DNA of 64,000 nucleotides from positions 1 to 64,000 of the forward strand of contig NZ_SDPU01000021.1 of NCBI RefSeq assembly GCF_004168035.1. The letters are read 5' to 3'. The stretch comes from Nocardioides iriomotensis (GTDB lineage: Bacteria; Actinomycetota; Actinomycetes; Propionibacteriales; Nocardioidaceae). Shown one piece after another: positions 17,746-27,942 of this stretch (positions within the stretch are counted from its first letter, which is position 1; each line of letters opens with the position of its first letter). A program made the position numbers and the translations under genes. Under the pieces are notes generated by a model. That model was not told the DNA's origin, did no database searches, and worked only from the letters and a program-made list of their open reading frames with translations.

Positions 17746-18627
17746 GTGAAGGTCCTGGTCGTCGAGGAGAGCCGCGTGATGCGGCAGATCCTCGTGCGCG
17801 CGCTGCGGCAGGCCGGTCTCGACGGCCTCGACGTGCTGCCGGCCGAGGACGGCCGCGCGGGGCTGCAACTCGCCCGTGAGGAGTGTCCCGATGTCGTCCT
17901 GTGCGGCTGGAACGTCCCGGGCCTGTCGGGGGCCGAGCTCGTCTCGTCGCTGCGGCTGGCGGTCGGCTCCGGCCGCGTGGTCGTGGTCAGCGCCGAGACG
18001 GCGTCACCGGCGGTCGCGGCCGAGGCGCGCCGCGCCGGCGCGGACGTGGTGCTCGCCAAGCCGGTGACCCCGGAGGGTCTGGCCGCGGCAGTGACCGGGG
18101 AGGGGGACCCGCCCGAGCCGGGCGAGGACGAGGAGACCGGCCACGAGGCGCCGGCCCACGTGCCGACCCCGTTCGAGGTGCGCGACGCCCTGACCACCTT
18201 GCTCGCGCGCGACGTCGAGGTCGACGCCGGCGACCCGTTCTCAGGGGAGGACGCCCGCACCACCTACGCCGTCTACGTCGACGAGCGTCTCGCCGCGCGC
18301 GTGGTCGCGGTGGCGGACGTCGGCTTCTCGGCCCACGCCGGCGCCGCCGTCGGGCTCGTGCCGGCGCCGCTGGCCGTGAGCGCGGTACGGCGCGGCAACC
18401 TGCCGGACATGCTCGCCGAGAACCTCGACGAGGTGCTCAACGTCTGCGGTGCCGCCGTCAACGGGCCCGGCCGTCCGCACCTGCGACTCTGGTCGGTGCA
18501 CCACGCGGGCGAGGACGCCCCGCCGGACGTCGTCGCGTTCGCCGCCGTACCGGGGCGGCGGCTGGACCTCCTCGTCAGCATCCCGTCGTACGGCGACGGC
18601 CGGCTGTCCTTCGTCGCGGTCGACTGA
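17746..18627 (+). CDS. Degenerate receiver domain fused to a CheX-like domain
   Basis: A 293-residue protein. Residues 1-120 have the response-regulator receiver fold: acidic pair E7-E8, VVVVS Ser in strand 4, and the conserved Lys in VLAKPVTP. The phospho-acceptor Asp is missing: DVVLCGWNVPG has Gly54 at that place. After an acidic Pro-Glu linker (about 122-145), the second half resembles CheC/CheX phosphatases, with the motif E229-V-L-N232 (E-x-x-N) followed by VCGAAVNG. No chemotaxis genes are near. RBS GGGAGG precedes the GTG. Possibly a phosphatase controlled by protein contact and not by phosphorylation. Confidence 0.72.
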   Translation: MKVLVVEESRVMRQILVRALRQAGLDGLDVLPAEDGRAGLQLAREECPDVVLCGWNVPGLSGAELVSSLRLAVGSGRVVVVSAETASPAVAAEARRAGADVVLAKPVTPEGLAAAVTGEGDPPEPGEDEETGHEAPAHVPTPFEVRDALTTLLARDVEVDAGDPFSGEDARTTYAVYVDERLAARVVAVADVGFSAHAGAAVGLVPAPLAVSAVRRGNLPDMLAENLDEVLNVCGAAVNGPGRPHLRLWSVHHAGEDAPPDVVAFAAVPGRRLDLLVSIPSYGDGRLSFVAVD

Positions 18628-18649
18628 GCGCGCCCGGGCGGGGGTGCGG

Positions 18650-18655
18650 TAACCT
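18650..18655 (+). promoter_or_regulatory. -10 hexamer of the leuS leader
   Basis: TAACCT fits TAnnnT and ends six bases before the leader-peptide ATG, so the transcript probably begins at that ATG. Confidence 0.6.
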
Positions 18656-18661
18656 GCTGTC

Positions 18662-18697
18662 ATGCGGACGACCCTCCTGCTTACCTGGCCGCGTTGA
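18662..18697 (+). CDS. Leucine-rich leader peptide of leuS
   Basis: An 11-codon frame, MRTTLLLTWPR, with three consecutive Leu codons (CTC CTG CTT, 18674-18682), directly after a -10 hexamer and ahead of an intrinsic terminator and leuS. This is the layout of a ribosome-mediated attenuator: when charged Leu-tRNA is scarce the ribosome would stall on the Leu codons. It is too short for gene finders. A stem can form between 18687-18694 (end of the peptide) and 18711-18718. Confidence 0.72.
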   Translation: MRTTLLLTWPR

Positions 18698-18718
18698 CCT
18701 GACGACGTCGACGCGGCT

Positions 18719-18744
18719 GCCCCTCGTGCCTGAGGGGCTTTTTT
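18719..18744 (+). terminator. Attenuator terminator of leuS
   Basis: Stem GCCCCTC / GAGGGGC with loop GTGCCT and six T directly after: a textbook intrinsic terminator, rare in such GC-rich DNA, 68 bases before the leuS start. Confidence 0.85.
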
Positions 18745-18811
18745 GTGCCCGGGACCCGGGCCGAGCAGGAAGACCGACAGCCACCAGCGGAACCGCACGA
18801 GGGAAGACGAG

Positions 18812-21298
<2,487 letters not shown>

Positions 21299-21327
21299 GG
21301 CCCAGCCAGCGGCTGTAACGCGGGGTT

Positions 21328-21369
21328 ATGGACGCTCAACGCGCGGAATTCCGCGTGGGGGGCGTCCAT
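21328..21369. terminator. Bidirectional hairpin between leuS and the convergent gene
   Basis: Outer arms ATGGACGC (21328-21335) and GCGTCCAT (21362-21369) enclose a perfect palindrome CGCGGAATTCCGCG (21342-21355). No long T run; a terminator for both sides is the likely role. Confidence 0.6.
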
Positions 21370-21390
21370 TTCGCGTGGGAAGGGCCAGCG

Positions 21391-22044
21391 TCAGAGCGAC
21401 GCGAGCGCGTCGCTGATCGGGCTGTCGCCGCCGACCAGGTCGAACGTCGTCCGGGCCGTCGCCGGGTCGTCCAGCAGCGCCACCAGCACGGCGGCCACGT
21501 CGTCGCGCGGGACCTCGCCGTACGCGATCGAGCCGGGCGCACCGACCTGCACGCGCCCGGTGCCCGGGTCGTCGGTCAGCCGGCCCGGCTTCACGACGGT
21601 CCAGTCGAGGTCGCGTGCCCGGAGGTCGTCGTCGGCGGCCTGCTTGGCGCGCAGGTACACCTGGAACACCTCGTCGCTGTCCGGGTCGGCCTTCTCCGTC
21701 CCGATCGCCGACACCATCAGGTACCGCCGTACCCCGGCCTGCTCCGCCGCGTCGGCCAGCAGGATCGCAGCACCCTTGTCGACGGTGTCCTTGCGGGCCG
21801 CGCCGCTGTTGGGTCCGCCGCCGGCCGCGAACACCACCGCGTCCGCGCCGCTCACCACCTGGGCCACCTCGTCGACGGACGCCTGCTCGAGGTCGAGCAC
21901 GACCGCCCGCGCCCCGATCGCCTCGAGGTCGCCCACGTGGTCCGGGTTGCGGACGATCCCGACGGGCTCGTGCCCGCCGCCCGCGAGCCGGCGCTCGAGG
22001 TGAAGGGCGATCTGACCGTGTCCTCCTGCGATGACGATGCGCAT
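21391..22044 (-). CDS. NAD(P)-binding protein, atypical SDR (NmrA/YwnB-like)
   Basis: A 217-residue Rossmann protein beginning MRIVIAGGHGQIALHLERRL (G-x-x-G-x-x-A) with VFAAGGGPNSGAARKDTVDKGAA and a YLMVSAIG strand, as in atypical SDRs of the NAD(P)H-binding type. The classic YxxxK is not clear. It is divergent from degV with 30 bp between starts; CACGAT lies six bases before this ATG. Function unknown. Confidence 0.87.
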   Translation of the reverse strand: MRIVIAGGHGQIALHLERRLAGGGHEPVGIVRNPDHVGDLEAIGARAVVLDLEQASVDEVAQVVSGADAVVFAAGGGPNSGAARKDTVDKGAAILLADAAEQAGVRRYLMVSAIGTEKADPDSDEVFQVYLRAKQAADDDLRARDLDWTVVKPGRLTDDPGTGRVQVGAPGSIAYGEVPRDDVAAVLVALLDDPATARTTFDLVGGDSPISDALASL

Positions 22045-22074
22045 GGGCCCATCGTGCCCAGGTAGCCTTCGCGC

Positions 22075-22935
22075 ATGTCTCGCCGGGTCGCGGTCGTCAC
22101 CGACAGCACGGCCATGCTCCCCGCCGAGCTCGCCGCGGAACGCGATGTCACCGTCGTACCCCTCCAGGTCGTGATCGGCGCGAAGTCGTACGACGAGGGC
22201 GTCGACGCCGAGGCGACGCCCGAGACCATCGCCACCGCGCTGCGCGAGTGGACGCCGGTGAGCACGTCGCGGCCCGCGCCGTCGGTGTTCCTCGACGCGT
22301 ACCGCCGCGCGCACGACGCCGGCGCCGAGTCCGTCCTGTCGCTGCACCTGTCGAGCCAGGTGAGCGGCACCTTCGAGTCCGCGCAGCTCGCCGCCAAGGA
22401 GGCACCGCTGCCGGTGCTCACGGTCGACACGTTGCAGCTCGGCTTCGCCACCGGGTACGCCGTCCTCACGGCCGCCGACGTCCTCGACGCCGGGAGGTCG
22501 GCGGAGGAGGCGAAGGGCGCGGCCCTCGCCCGGGCAGCGGCCACCACGTCGCTGTTCTACGTCGACACCCTCGAGTACCTCCGCCGCGGCGGTCGCATCG
22601 GCGCCGCCGCCGCGATGCTGGGCTCCGCGCTCGCCGTGAAGCCGCTGCTCACCATCGACGAGGGCCGGATCGCCACGCTCGAGAAGGTGCGCACCGCCGG
22701 TCGCGCCCTCGCCCGGCTCGAGGAGCTCGCCGCCACGGCCGCCGACGACCACCAGGTCGATGTCGCGGTGGCGCACCTCGCCGCCGAGGACCGCGCCCGC
22801 ACGCTCGCGGACCGGCTCTGCTCCCGGCTCTCGGCCAACCTCGGTGACCGCGAGGTCAGCGTCGGCGAGGTCGGCGCGGTGATCGGTGCGCACGTCGGGC
22901 CGGGGATGGTCGCTGTCGTGGTCGCCCCGCGCTGA
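22075..22935 (+). CDS. DegV family fatty-acid-binding protein
   Basis: DegV/FakB-type protein of 286 residues that binds a fatty acid for presentation to a kinase (family knowledge). It has VTDSTAMLP at the start, the SRPAPSVFLDAY and LHLSSQVSGTFESAQLA segments, and GGRIGAAAAMLGSALAVKPLLTIDEGRI. TAGCCT lies six bases before ATG, so it is probably leaderless. No FakA-type kinase is nearby. Confidence 0.93.
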   Translation: MSRRVAVVTDSTAMLPAELAAERDVTVVPLQVVIGAKSYDEGVDAEATPETIATALREWTPVSTSRPAPSVFLDAYRRAHDAGAESVLSLHLSSQVSGTFESAQLAAKEAPLPVLTVDTLQLGFATGYAVLTAADVLDAGRSAEEAKGAALARAAATTSLFYVDTLEYLRRGGRIGAAAAMLGSALAVKPLLTIDEGRIATLEKVRTAGRALARLEELAATAADDHQVDVAVAHLAAEDRARTLADRLCSRLSANLGDREVSVGEVGAVIGAHVGPGMVAVVVAPR

Positions 22936-23038
22936 CCGGCCGGCCCGTTTCCCTCCACAACCCGACCGTGCGGCCCTTCGTCCCCAGGGCCGGCCGCGGG
23001 TGCCGCCGTGGGTCCGCGCCCGCTCCTAGGTTCCTGGC

Positions 23039-24004
23039 ATGCGCTCACGCAGGTCCTCCCACTCCCAGGCCGCCGACGTGGCACGCCGGCGTCTGGAGCT
23101 GCTGAGCGCCGAGCTCGCCGCGATCCGGGCCGACCCGGTCGATCCCCCGTCGCACGACGTCGGCACCGGGTCCGGCGAGCCTCCTGTTCCCGCTGGTGCC
23201 TCGCCTCGGCCAGCCCCGTCGCCTGCAGATCCGCCGGGCGGGGCGAGGGCGCCGGCGGGGCGGCACGCCGCCCGAAGAGGCGCACCCTCCCGGGCGGGCG
23301 GCTGGGTCGAGGACCGGCTGCCGTCGACGCTGCAGGGCCGGATCCGCGTCGGTCCCTCCCAGCTCACTGTCGTCGCGGTGCTCGTCGCTGCCGCACTCGG
23401 TTTCCTCGCCTGGTGGTCGGTGCGGGCCGCGGACCCGGGCGAGCTCGTCACGACCGGCGCTGCCACACCGGTCACGAGTGAGGTCGAACCGCTCGTCTCC
23501 GCGCCGCCCGGCCCGTCGCCGCCCGGCCCGGTGGCGTCCGGTCCGGTGCCCTCCGGGTCGTCGGCCGGCCCCGACGTGGTCGTCGATGTCGCGGGCAAGG
23601 TCCGCCGGCCCGGCATCGTCCGGCTCCCCGCCGGCTCCCGGGTCGTCGACGCGCTCGAGGCGGCCGGTGGCGCCCGGCGCGGTGTCGACCTCACCGGGCT
23701 GAACCTCGCCCGCCTCCTCGTCGACGGCGAGCAGGTCCTCGTCGGGGTGCGCTCCGTCGCCGGGGTGGCGCCCTCGGCCGCGGCGGCCGCTCCCGGTGCG
23801 GACGGTGCCGCCCCGATGGTGAACATCAACACCGCCGGCGCCGAGGAGCTCGACACCCTGCCCGGGGTCGGACCGGTGACCGCGGCCGCCATCTTGCAGT
23901 GGCGGGCCGACCACGGGGCGTTCAGTGCGGTCGACGAGCTGCTCGAGGTGTCCGGCATCGGCGACGCCACGTTGGCCGAGATGGCCCCGTTCGTGACGCT
24001 GTGA
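23039..24004 (+). CDS. comEA: DNA uptake protein ComEA
   Basis: Membrane-anchored DNA receptor of 321 residues. Long Pro-rich cytoplasmic N-terminus, TM at about 109-128 (LTVVAVLVAAALGFLAWWSV), SLBB-like domain (VVVDVAGKVRRPGIVRLPAGSRVVDALEAAGG), Ala-Gly linker, and a C-terminal helix-hairpin-helix pair (VNINTAGAEELDTLPGVGPVTAAAILQWR). TAGGTT lies seven bases before ATG. comEC overlaps its stop. Confidence 0.94.
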   Translation: MRSRRSSHSQAADVARRRLELLSAELAAIRADPVDPPSHDVGTGSGEPPVPAGASPRPAPSPADPPGGARAPAGRHAARRGAPSRAGGWVEDRLPSTLQGRIRVGPSQLTVVAVLVAAALGFLAWWSVRAADPGELVTTGAATPVTSEVEPLVSAPPGPSPPGPVASGPVPSGSSAGPDVVVDVAGKVRRPGIVRLPAGSRVVDALEAAGGARRGVDLTGLNLARLLVDGEQVLVGVRSVAGVAPSAAAAAPGADGAAPMVNINTAGAEELDTLPGVGPVTAAAILQWRADHGAFSAVDELLEVSGIGDATLAEMAPFVTL

Positions 24005-27000
24005 GCGAGGAGGTCGACGACGAGCCGCGCACCGACCTGCGGATGGTGCTGCTCGGCGTCGCCGCCTGGGCCGGGGGACTGGTGGCGCTGCTGACCCCGG
24101 GCTGGGTCGGAGCCGCGCTCGTCGCCGTCGGGCTGGCCGGCGTGGCCGGGCTCCGGCGTCGCGGGCGGCCTGCCGGGGTGGCGGTCGGTGCCGTGCTCGT
24201 CGGTGCAGCCGTGGCGGCCGGTGTCGTGGTGCGGGCCGAGGCGAACACCACCGGGCCGGTGGCCCGGCTCGCCGAGCAGCGCGCCGTCGCCACGATCACG
24301 GCCCGCGTGACGTCCGACCCGGTGACGAGGCAGGGGCGGTTCGGCGACTTCGTGGTCGCCCGGCTGACAGTGACGGAGGTGGTGGGGCGGGGACAGAGGT
24401 TCGCGGTCCGCACGCCGGTGGTGCTCATCGGCGACGCCGCCTGGGCCGACGTCGAGCTGGGGTCGCTCGTCCGTGGCACCGCCCGGCTCACCCCGCCGGA
24501 CGACCCGTCGGTCGGTGCGGTGCTCACCGGGGCCGGCGCGCCGGCGCTTCTCGCCGCGCCGTCGGAGCTTCTCGCCGGCGCCGAGGCGGTGCGCGCAGGC
24601 ATCCGCGACGCCGTCCGGGGCAGTCCCGACGCGCGGGCGCTGGTACCGGCGCTCGTCGTGGGGGACGACCGGACGATGTCGACGGCGGTGGTCGAGGCCT
24701 TCCGCACCTGCGGCCTCACCCACCTAGCTGCGGTGTCCGGCACGAACCTCACGCTCGTCGTCGGGTTCCTGCTCCTGGTGGCACGGGGCGTCGGCGTGCG
24801 CGGCCGCTGGCTGACGCTGCTGGGGGTGCTCGGCGTGGTCGGCTTCGTCGTGCTGGCGCGGCCGGAGCCGAGCGTGGTCCGGGCGGCGGCGATGGGTTCG
24901 GTGGCGCTGATGTCGCTCGGCCGCGACGGACGCACCCGCGGCGCCCGCGCGCTCGGGGTCGCGACGGTCGTGCTGCTCTTGGTCGACCCCTGGCTCGTGG
25001 TGTCGCCCGGGTTCGCGTTGTCGGTGCTGGCGACGGCCGGCATCCTGTTCCTCGCTCCGGCGTTCCGCGACCGGTTGGCACGATGGCTGCCGCGGTGGGC
25101 CGCGGAGGCGGTCGCCGTACCCCTGGCGGCGCAGCTGGCCTGCACGCCGGTGGTGGCCGGGCTGTCCGGCGAGGTCAGTCTCGTCGCCGTGGTCGCCAAC
25201 ATGGCCGTGGCGCCGGTGGTGGCGCCGGCCACCGTGCTCGGGCTCGTGGGCGGACTCACGTACCTCGTCGTCCCGGCCGTCGGCGCCCTGCTCGGGCTGG
25301 TGGCCGGGTGGTGCGGCGGCTGGATCGTGCTGGTCGCGGTCCACCTCGCTCGCCTGCCCGCGGCCTCGGTCGGCTGGGCGGCCGAGCCGTTGCCGCTGCT
25401 GCTTCTCACCTTGGTCTGCGTCGGTGTGGGCTGGTGGTCGGGGTGGGTGCTGGCGCGACGGCGTCGCTCCGCCTGTGCGGTCGTCGTGCTGGCGCTGGTC
25501 GTGCTGCGCCCGCTGCCGACGCTGGGGTGGCCACCCGACGGCTGGGTGGTGGTGGCGTGCGACGTCGGCCAGGGTGACGGCCTGGTGCTCAACGCCGGCG
25601 ACGGACGGGCGGTCGTCGTCGACACCGGCCCCGAACCGGCGCCGATGCTCCGCTGCCTCGACCGCCTGGGGGTCGCGGCCGTCCCCGTGCTGGTGCTGAC
25701 TCACTTTCACGCCGACCACGTGGGCGGTCTACAGGGGGTGCTGGGCGAGGAGGACGTCGGTGAGGTGCTGACGACCGGGCTGCGCGACCCGCCGGGCGGT
25801 GCGGCGGCCGTGAGCGCGGCCACCGCGGAGGCGGGCGTGCCGGTGCGGGTTCCGGCGCAGGGCGAGGTCGAGCGGGTGGGTGCCGTGACCTGGCAGGTGC
25901 TCGCGCCCGGCGCGCACCCGCCGAGTCCCGGTGAGCAGGGCTCAGCGGCCAACAACGCGAGCCTAGTGCTGCTCGTCCAGGTGCACGGCGTGCGCGTGCT
26001 GCTCACCGGTGACGTGGAGCCGGAGGCACAGGCGGCACTGGCGCGCGCGTACCCGGGGCTGCGCGTCAGCGTGCTGAAGGTGCCGCACCACGGGAGCCGG
26101 TTCCAGGACACGGCCTGGCTCACGGGCCTCGGCGCGCGAGTGGCGCTGGTGTCGGTCGGGGCGGGCAACGACTACGGGCACCCGGCTCCGGCGCTGATCA
26201 GCGCGCTGGAGGCCTCGGGCGCGGTCGTGCGACGTACCGACGAGTCGGGCGACGTCGCGGTCGTGCTGGACCGGGGCCGGCTCCGGCTGCGCGCCCGGCG
26301 AGTCAGATCGTCCGGTAACCGTCGATCCGCAGCCCGCCGTCGTCGCCGGGCACCAGCTGCAGGAGCTGGCGTTCCTCGACCGTGCGGCCGTCCGTGTACT
26401 CGTACGTCACCGTGGCCTCCACCGCGTCGCCACCCGAGACAGGAGAGAGGTCTGTGGCGTCCACGTCGGCGACCTCTGCCCAGAAACCGTCGTACGACCC
26501 GCGGCCGGTCTCCGCCTGGTACGCCGGGCTCAGCATCGCCCAGCCGGCGTCGACGTCGTCCGGCACGGTGTCGAAGTAGCCGTCGACGAACGCCACCGCC
26601 TGGCCGCCGCCGGGTGCCGAGCCGGCAGAGCCGCCCGCGCTCCGGTCGCCGGCCGATGGGCTGTTCGTGGTCTGCCGGTCGGGCGTCGGCGAGCTGCCGC
26701 CGCTCTCCGAGGGTGTGGACGGGTCGTCGGCTGCGCCCGTTCCGGAGCCCGGGGTGCCCGTTCGGCCGTCGTCGCCGAGCTGCACGACCACGAACGCGGC
26801 GACCAGGGCCACGAGCAGCGCCAGCACGCCGGCGGCGACCAGGCCGGGACGGCGACGTCGCGGGCTCGCGTCGTCGGGGGTGGGGCCAGGAGGTGGCGAT
26901 GCGGCGGGCCGCTCGACCGGCTGTGTGGCGGGCCGTGTCGCTTCGGCCGCGGGCGGGGCGAGGGGAGCGGCCGGGGTCGGTGGTGCGAGCTCGCGGGTCT

Positions 27001-27093
27001 GCTCGCGCGGTCGGGCGGCGAGCCGACGCAGCTCCTCGTGGGCATCTCGCAGCGACAGACGCTGCGCGGGGTCGCGCGCCATCAGGCCGTTGA
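24001..27093 (+). CDS. comEC: Competence channel protein ComEC/Rec2 (open frame runs past the conserved end)
   Basis: Inner-membrane DNA translocation channel. From GTG 24001 (overlapping the comEA stop): N-terminal TMs, DUF4131-like region, the competence domain with CGLTHLAAVSGTNLTLVVGF, then a metallo-beta-lactamase-like domain with HFHADH at 568-573 and LKVPHHGSRFQDTAW. The conserved part ends near 26300 (about 767 residues, the usual length), but no in-frame stop occurs until 27091-27093; the last ~263 codons are Arg-Pro-rich and are antisense to the kinase gene. A stop exists in another frame at 26316-26318, so a single-base indel near 26.3 kb, real or from sequencing, is likely. Confidence 0.85.
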   Translation: MSEEVDDEPRTDLRMVLLGVAAWAGGLVALLTPGWVGAALVAVGLAGVAGLRRRGRPAGVAVGAVLVGAAVAAGVVVRAEANTTGPVARLAEQRAVATITARVTSDPVTRQGRFGDFVVARLTVTEVVGRGQRFAVRTPVVLIGDAAWADVELGSLVRGTARLTPPDDPSVGAVLTGAGAPALLAAPSELLAGAEAVRAGIRDAVRGSPDARALVPALVVGDDRTMSTAVVEAFRTCGLTHLAAVSGTNLTLVVGFLLLVARGVGVRGRWLTLLGVLGVVGFVVLARPEPSVVRAAAMGSVALMSLGRDGRTRGARALGVATVVLLLVDPWLVVSPGFALSVLATAGILFLAPAFRDRLARWLPRWAAEAVAVPLAAQLACTPVVAGLSGEVSLVAVVANMAVAPVVAPATVLGLVGGLTYLVVPAVGALLGLVAGWCGGWIVLVAVHLARLPAASVGWAAEPLPLLLLTLVCVGVGWWSGWVLARRRRSACAVVVLALVVLRPLPTLGWPPDGWVVVACDVGQGDGLVLNAGDGRAVVVDTGPEPAPMLRCLDRLGVAAVPVLVLTHFHADHVGGLQGVLGEEDVGEVLTTGLRDPPGGAAAVSAATAEAGVPVRVPAQGEVERVGAVTWQVLAPGAHPPSPGEQGSAANNASLVLLVQVHGVRVLLTGDVEPEAQAALARAYPGLRVSVLKVPHHGSRFQDTAWLTGLGARVALVSVGAGNDYGHPAPALISALEASGAVVRRTDESGDVAVVLDRGRLRLRARRVRSSGNRRSAARRRRRAPAAGAGVPRPCGRPCTRTSPWPPPRRHPRQERGLWRPRRRPLPRNRRTTRGRSPPGTPGSASPSRRRRRPARCRSSRRRTPPPGRRRVPSRQSRPRSGRRPMGCSWSAGRASASCRRSPRVWTGRRLRPFRSPGCPFGRRRRAARPRTRRPGPRAAPARRRRPGRDGDVAGSRRRGWGQEVAMRRAARPAVWRAVSLRPRAGRGERPGSVVRARGSARAVGRRADAAPRGHLAATDAARGRAPSGR

Positions 27094-27808
27094 TGACCGG
27101 TTCGAGCGTGCCCGCTCGCCGGGGTCGGTCCGCGTCCTCGTGCGCGATCTGGTGGAGCACGGCGAGCGCGTTGTCGCCTCCGAACGGAGCGCGTCCTTCG
27201 ACCGCGGCGTACAGGGTCGCGCCGAACGCCCAGGCGTCGGAGACCGGGGAGGGGGTGGCGCCCCGCGCGACCTCGGGCGCGAGGTAGCCGGGCGTGCCGG
27301 AGATCATGCCCGTCGAGGTGAGCGTCGTGTCCTCGGCCGTCCGGGACAGTCCGAAGTCGCCGATCTTGGCCGTGCCGTCGCCGGCGACGAGCACGTTGCC
27401 GGGCTTGACGTCGCGGTGGGTGAGGCCGGCGGCATGCGCGGCCAACAGCCCGTCGGCGACTTGCGCGCCGAGGGCCGCCACGCGTCCTGGTTCGAGCGGG
27501 CCGCCGTCGGCGATCATCTGAGACAGCGTGCGGGAGGGGACGTACTCCATGACCAGCCAGACCGCGCCGTCCTCCTGGACCACGTCGTGCACGGCGACGA
27601 CGTTCCGGTGGCTCAGGGCCGCGGTGGCGCGTGCCTCGCGCAGGGCCCGCGCGGTGTCGGTCGAGGACTCGCCGGGGAGCAGTCCGACCTGCTTGACCGC
27701 GACGTCGCGCGCGAGGGTCTCGTCGCGGCACAGCCAGACGGTGCCCATGCCCCCGCGGCCGACGGCACGCCGGACGCGGTAGCGCCCACCGATCAGCTCG
27801 GGCTGCAC
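26303..27808 (-). CDS. Membrane Ser/Thr protein kinase (PknB-like)
   Basis: A 501-residue eukaryotic-type kinase. Kinase domain at 8-265 with GRGGMGTV loop, Lys39, HRDVKPGN 131-138 (Asp133), DFG 151-153 and GTPGYLAPE. Pro-rich juxtamembrane region, one TM at about 322-343, then an extracellular Ser-Gly-rich linker and a small NTF2-like domain (FVDGYFDTVPDDVDAGWAMLSPAYQ) in place of PASTA repeats, so it should sense something other than muropeptides. GTG start follows AGGAGGAG. Its 3' half overlaps the run-on part of comEC. Confidence 0.93.
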   Translation of the reverse strand: MQPELIGGRYRVRRAVGRGGMGTVWLCRDETLARDVAVKQVGLLPGESSTDTARALREARATAALSHRNVVAVHDVVQEDGAVWLVMEYVPSRTLSQMIADGGPLEPGRVAALGAQVADGLLAAHAAGLTHRDVKPGNVLVAGDGTAKIGDFGLSRTAEDTTLTSTGMISGTPGYLAPEVARGATPSPVSDAWAFGATLYAAVEGRAPFGGDNALAVLHQIAHEDADRPRRAGTLEPVINGLMARDPAQRLSLRDAHEELRRLAARPREQTRELAPPTPAAPLAPPAAEATRPATQPVERPAASPPPGPTPDDASPRRRRPGLVAAGVLALLVALVAAFVVVQLGDDGRTGTPGSGTGAADDPSTPSESGGSSPTPDRQTTNSPSAGDRSAGGSAGSAPGGGQAVAFVDGYFDTVPDDVDAGWAMLSPAYQAETGRGSYDGFWAEVADVDATDLSPVSGGDAVEATVTYEYTDGRTVEERQLLQLVPGDDGGLRIDGYRTI

Positions 27809-27942
27809 GCGGCTCCTCCTGTCGCACGTCGGTCACTCGGTACGCCGGGTCTCGGATCGCGTACCCGACGTCGCGACGGGTACGCATCACGCCACCGGTC
27901 ACGGCGTGGGACGTCGGTGCCGTGTGGCAGGCTGACCGCACC

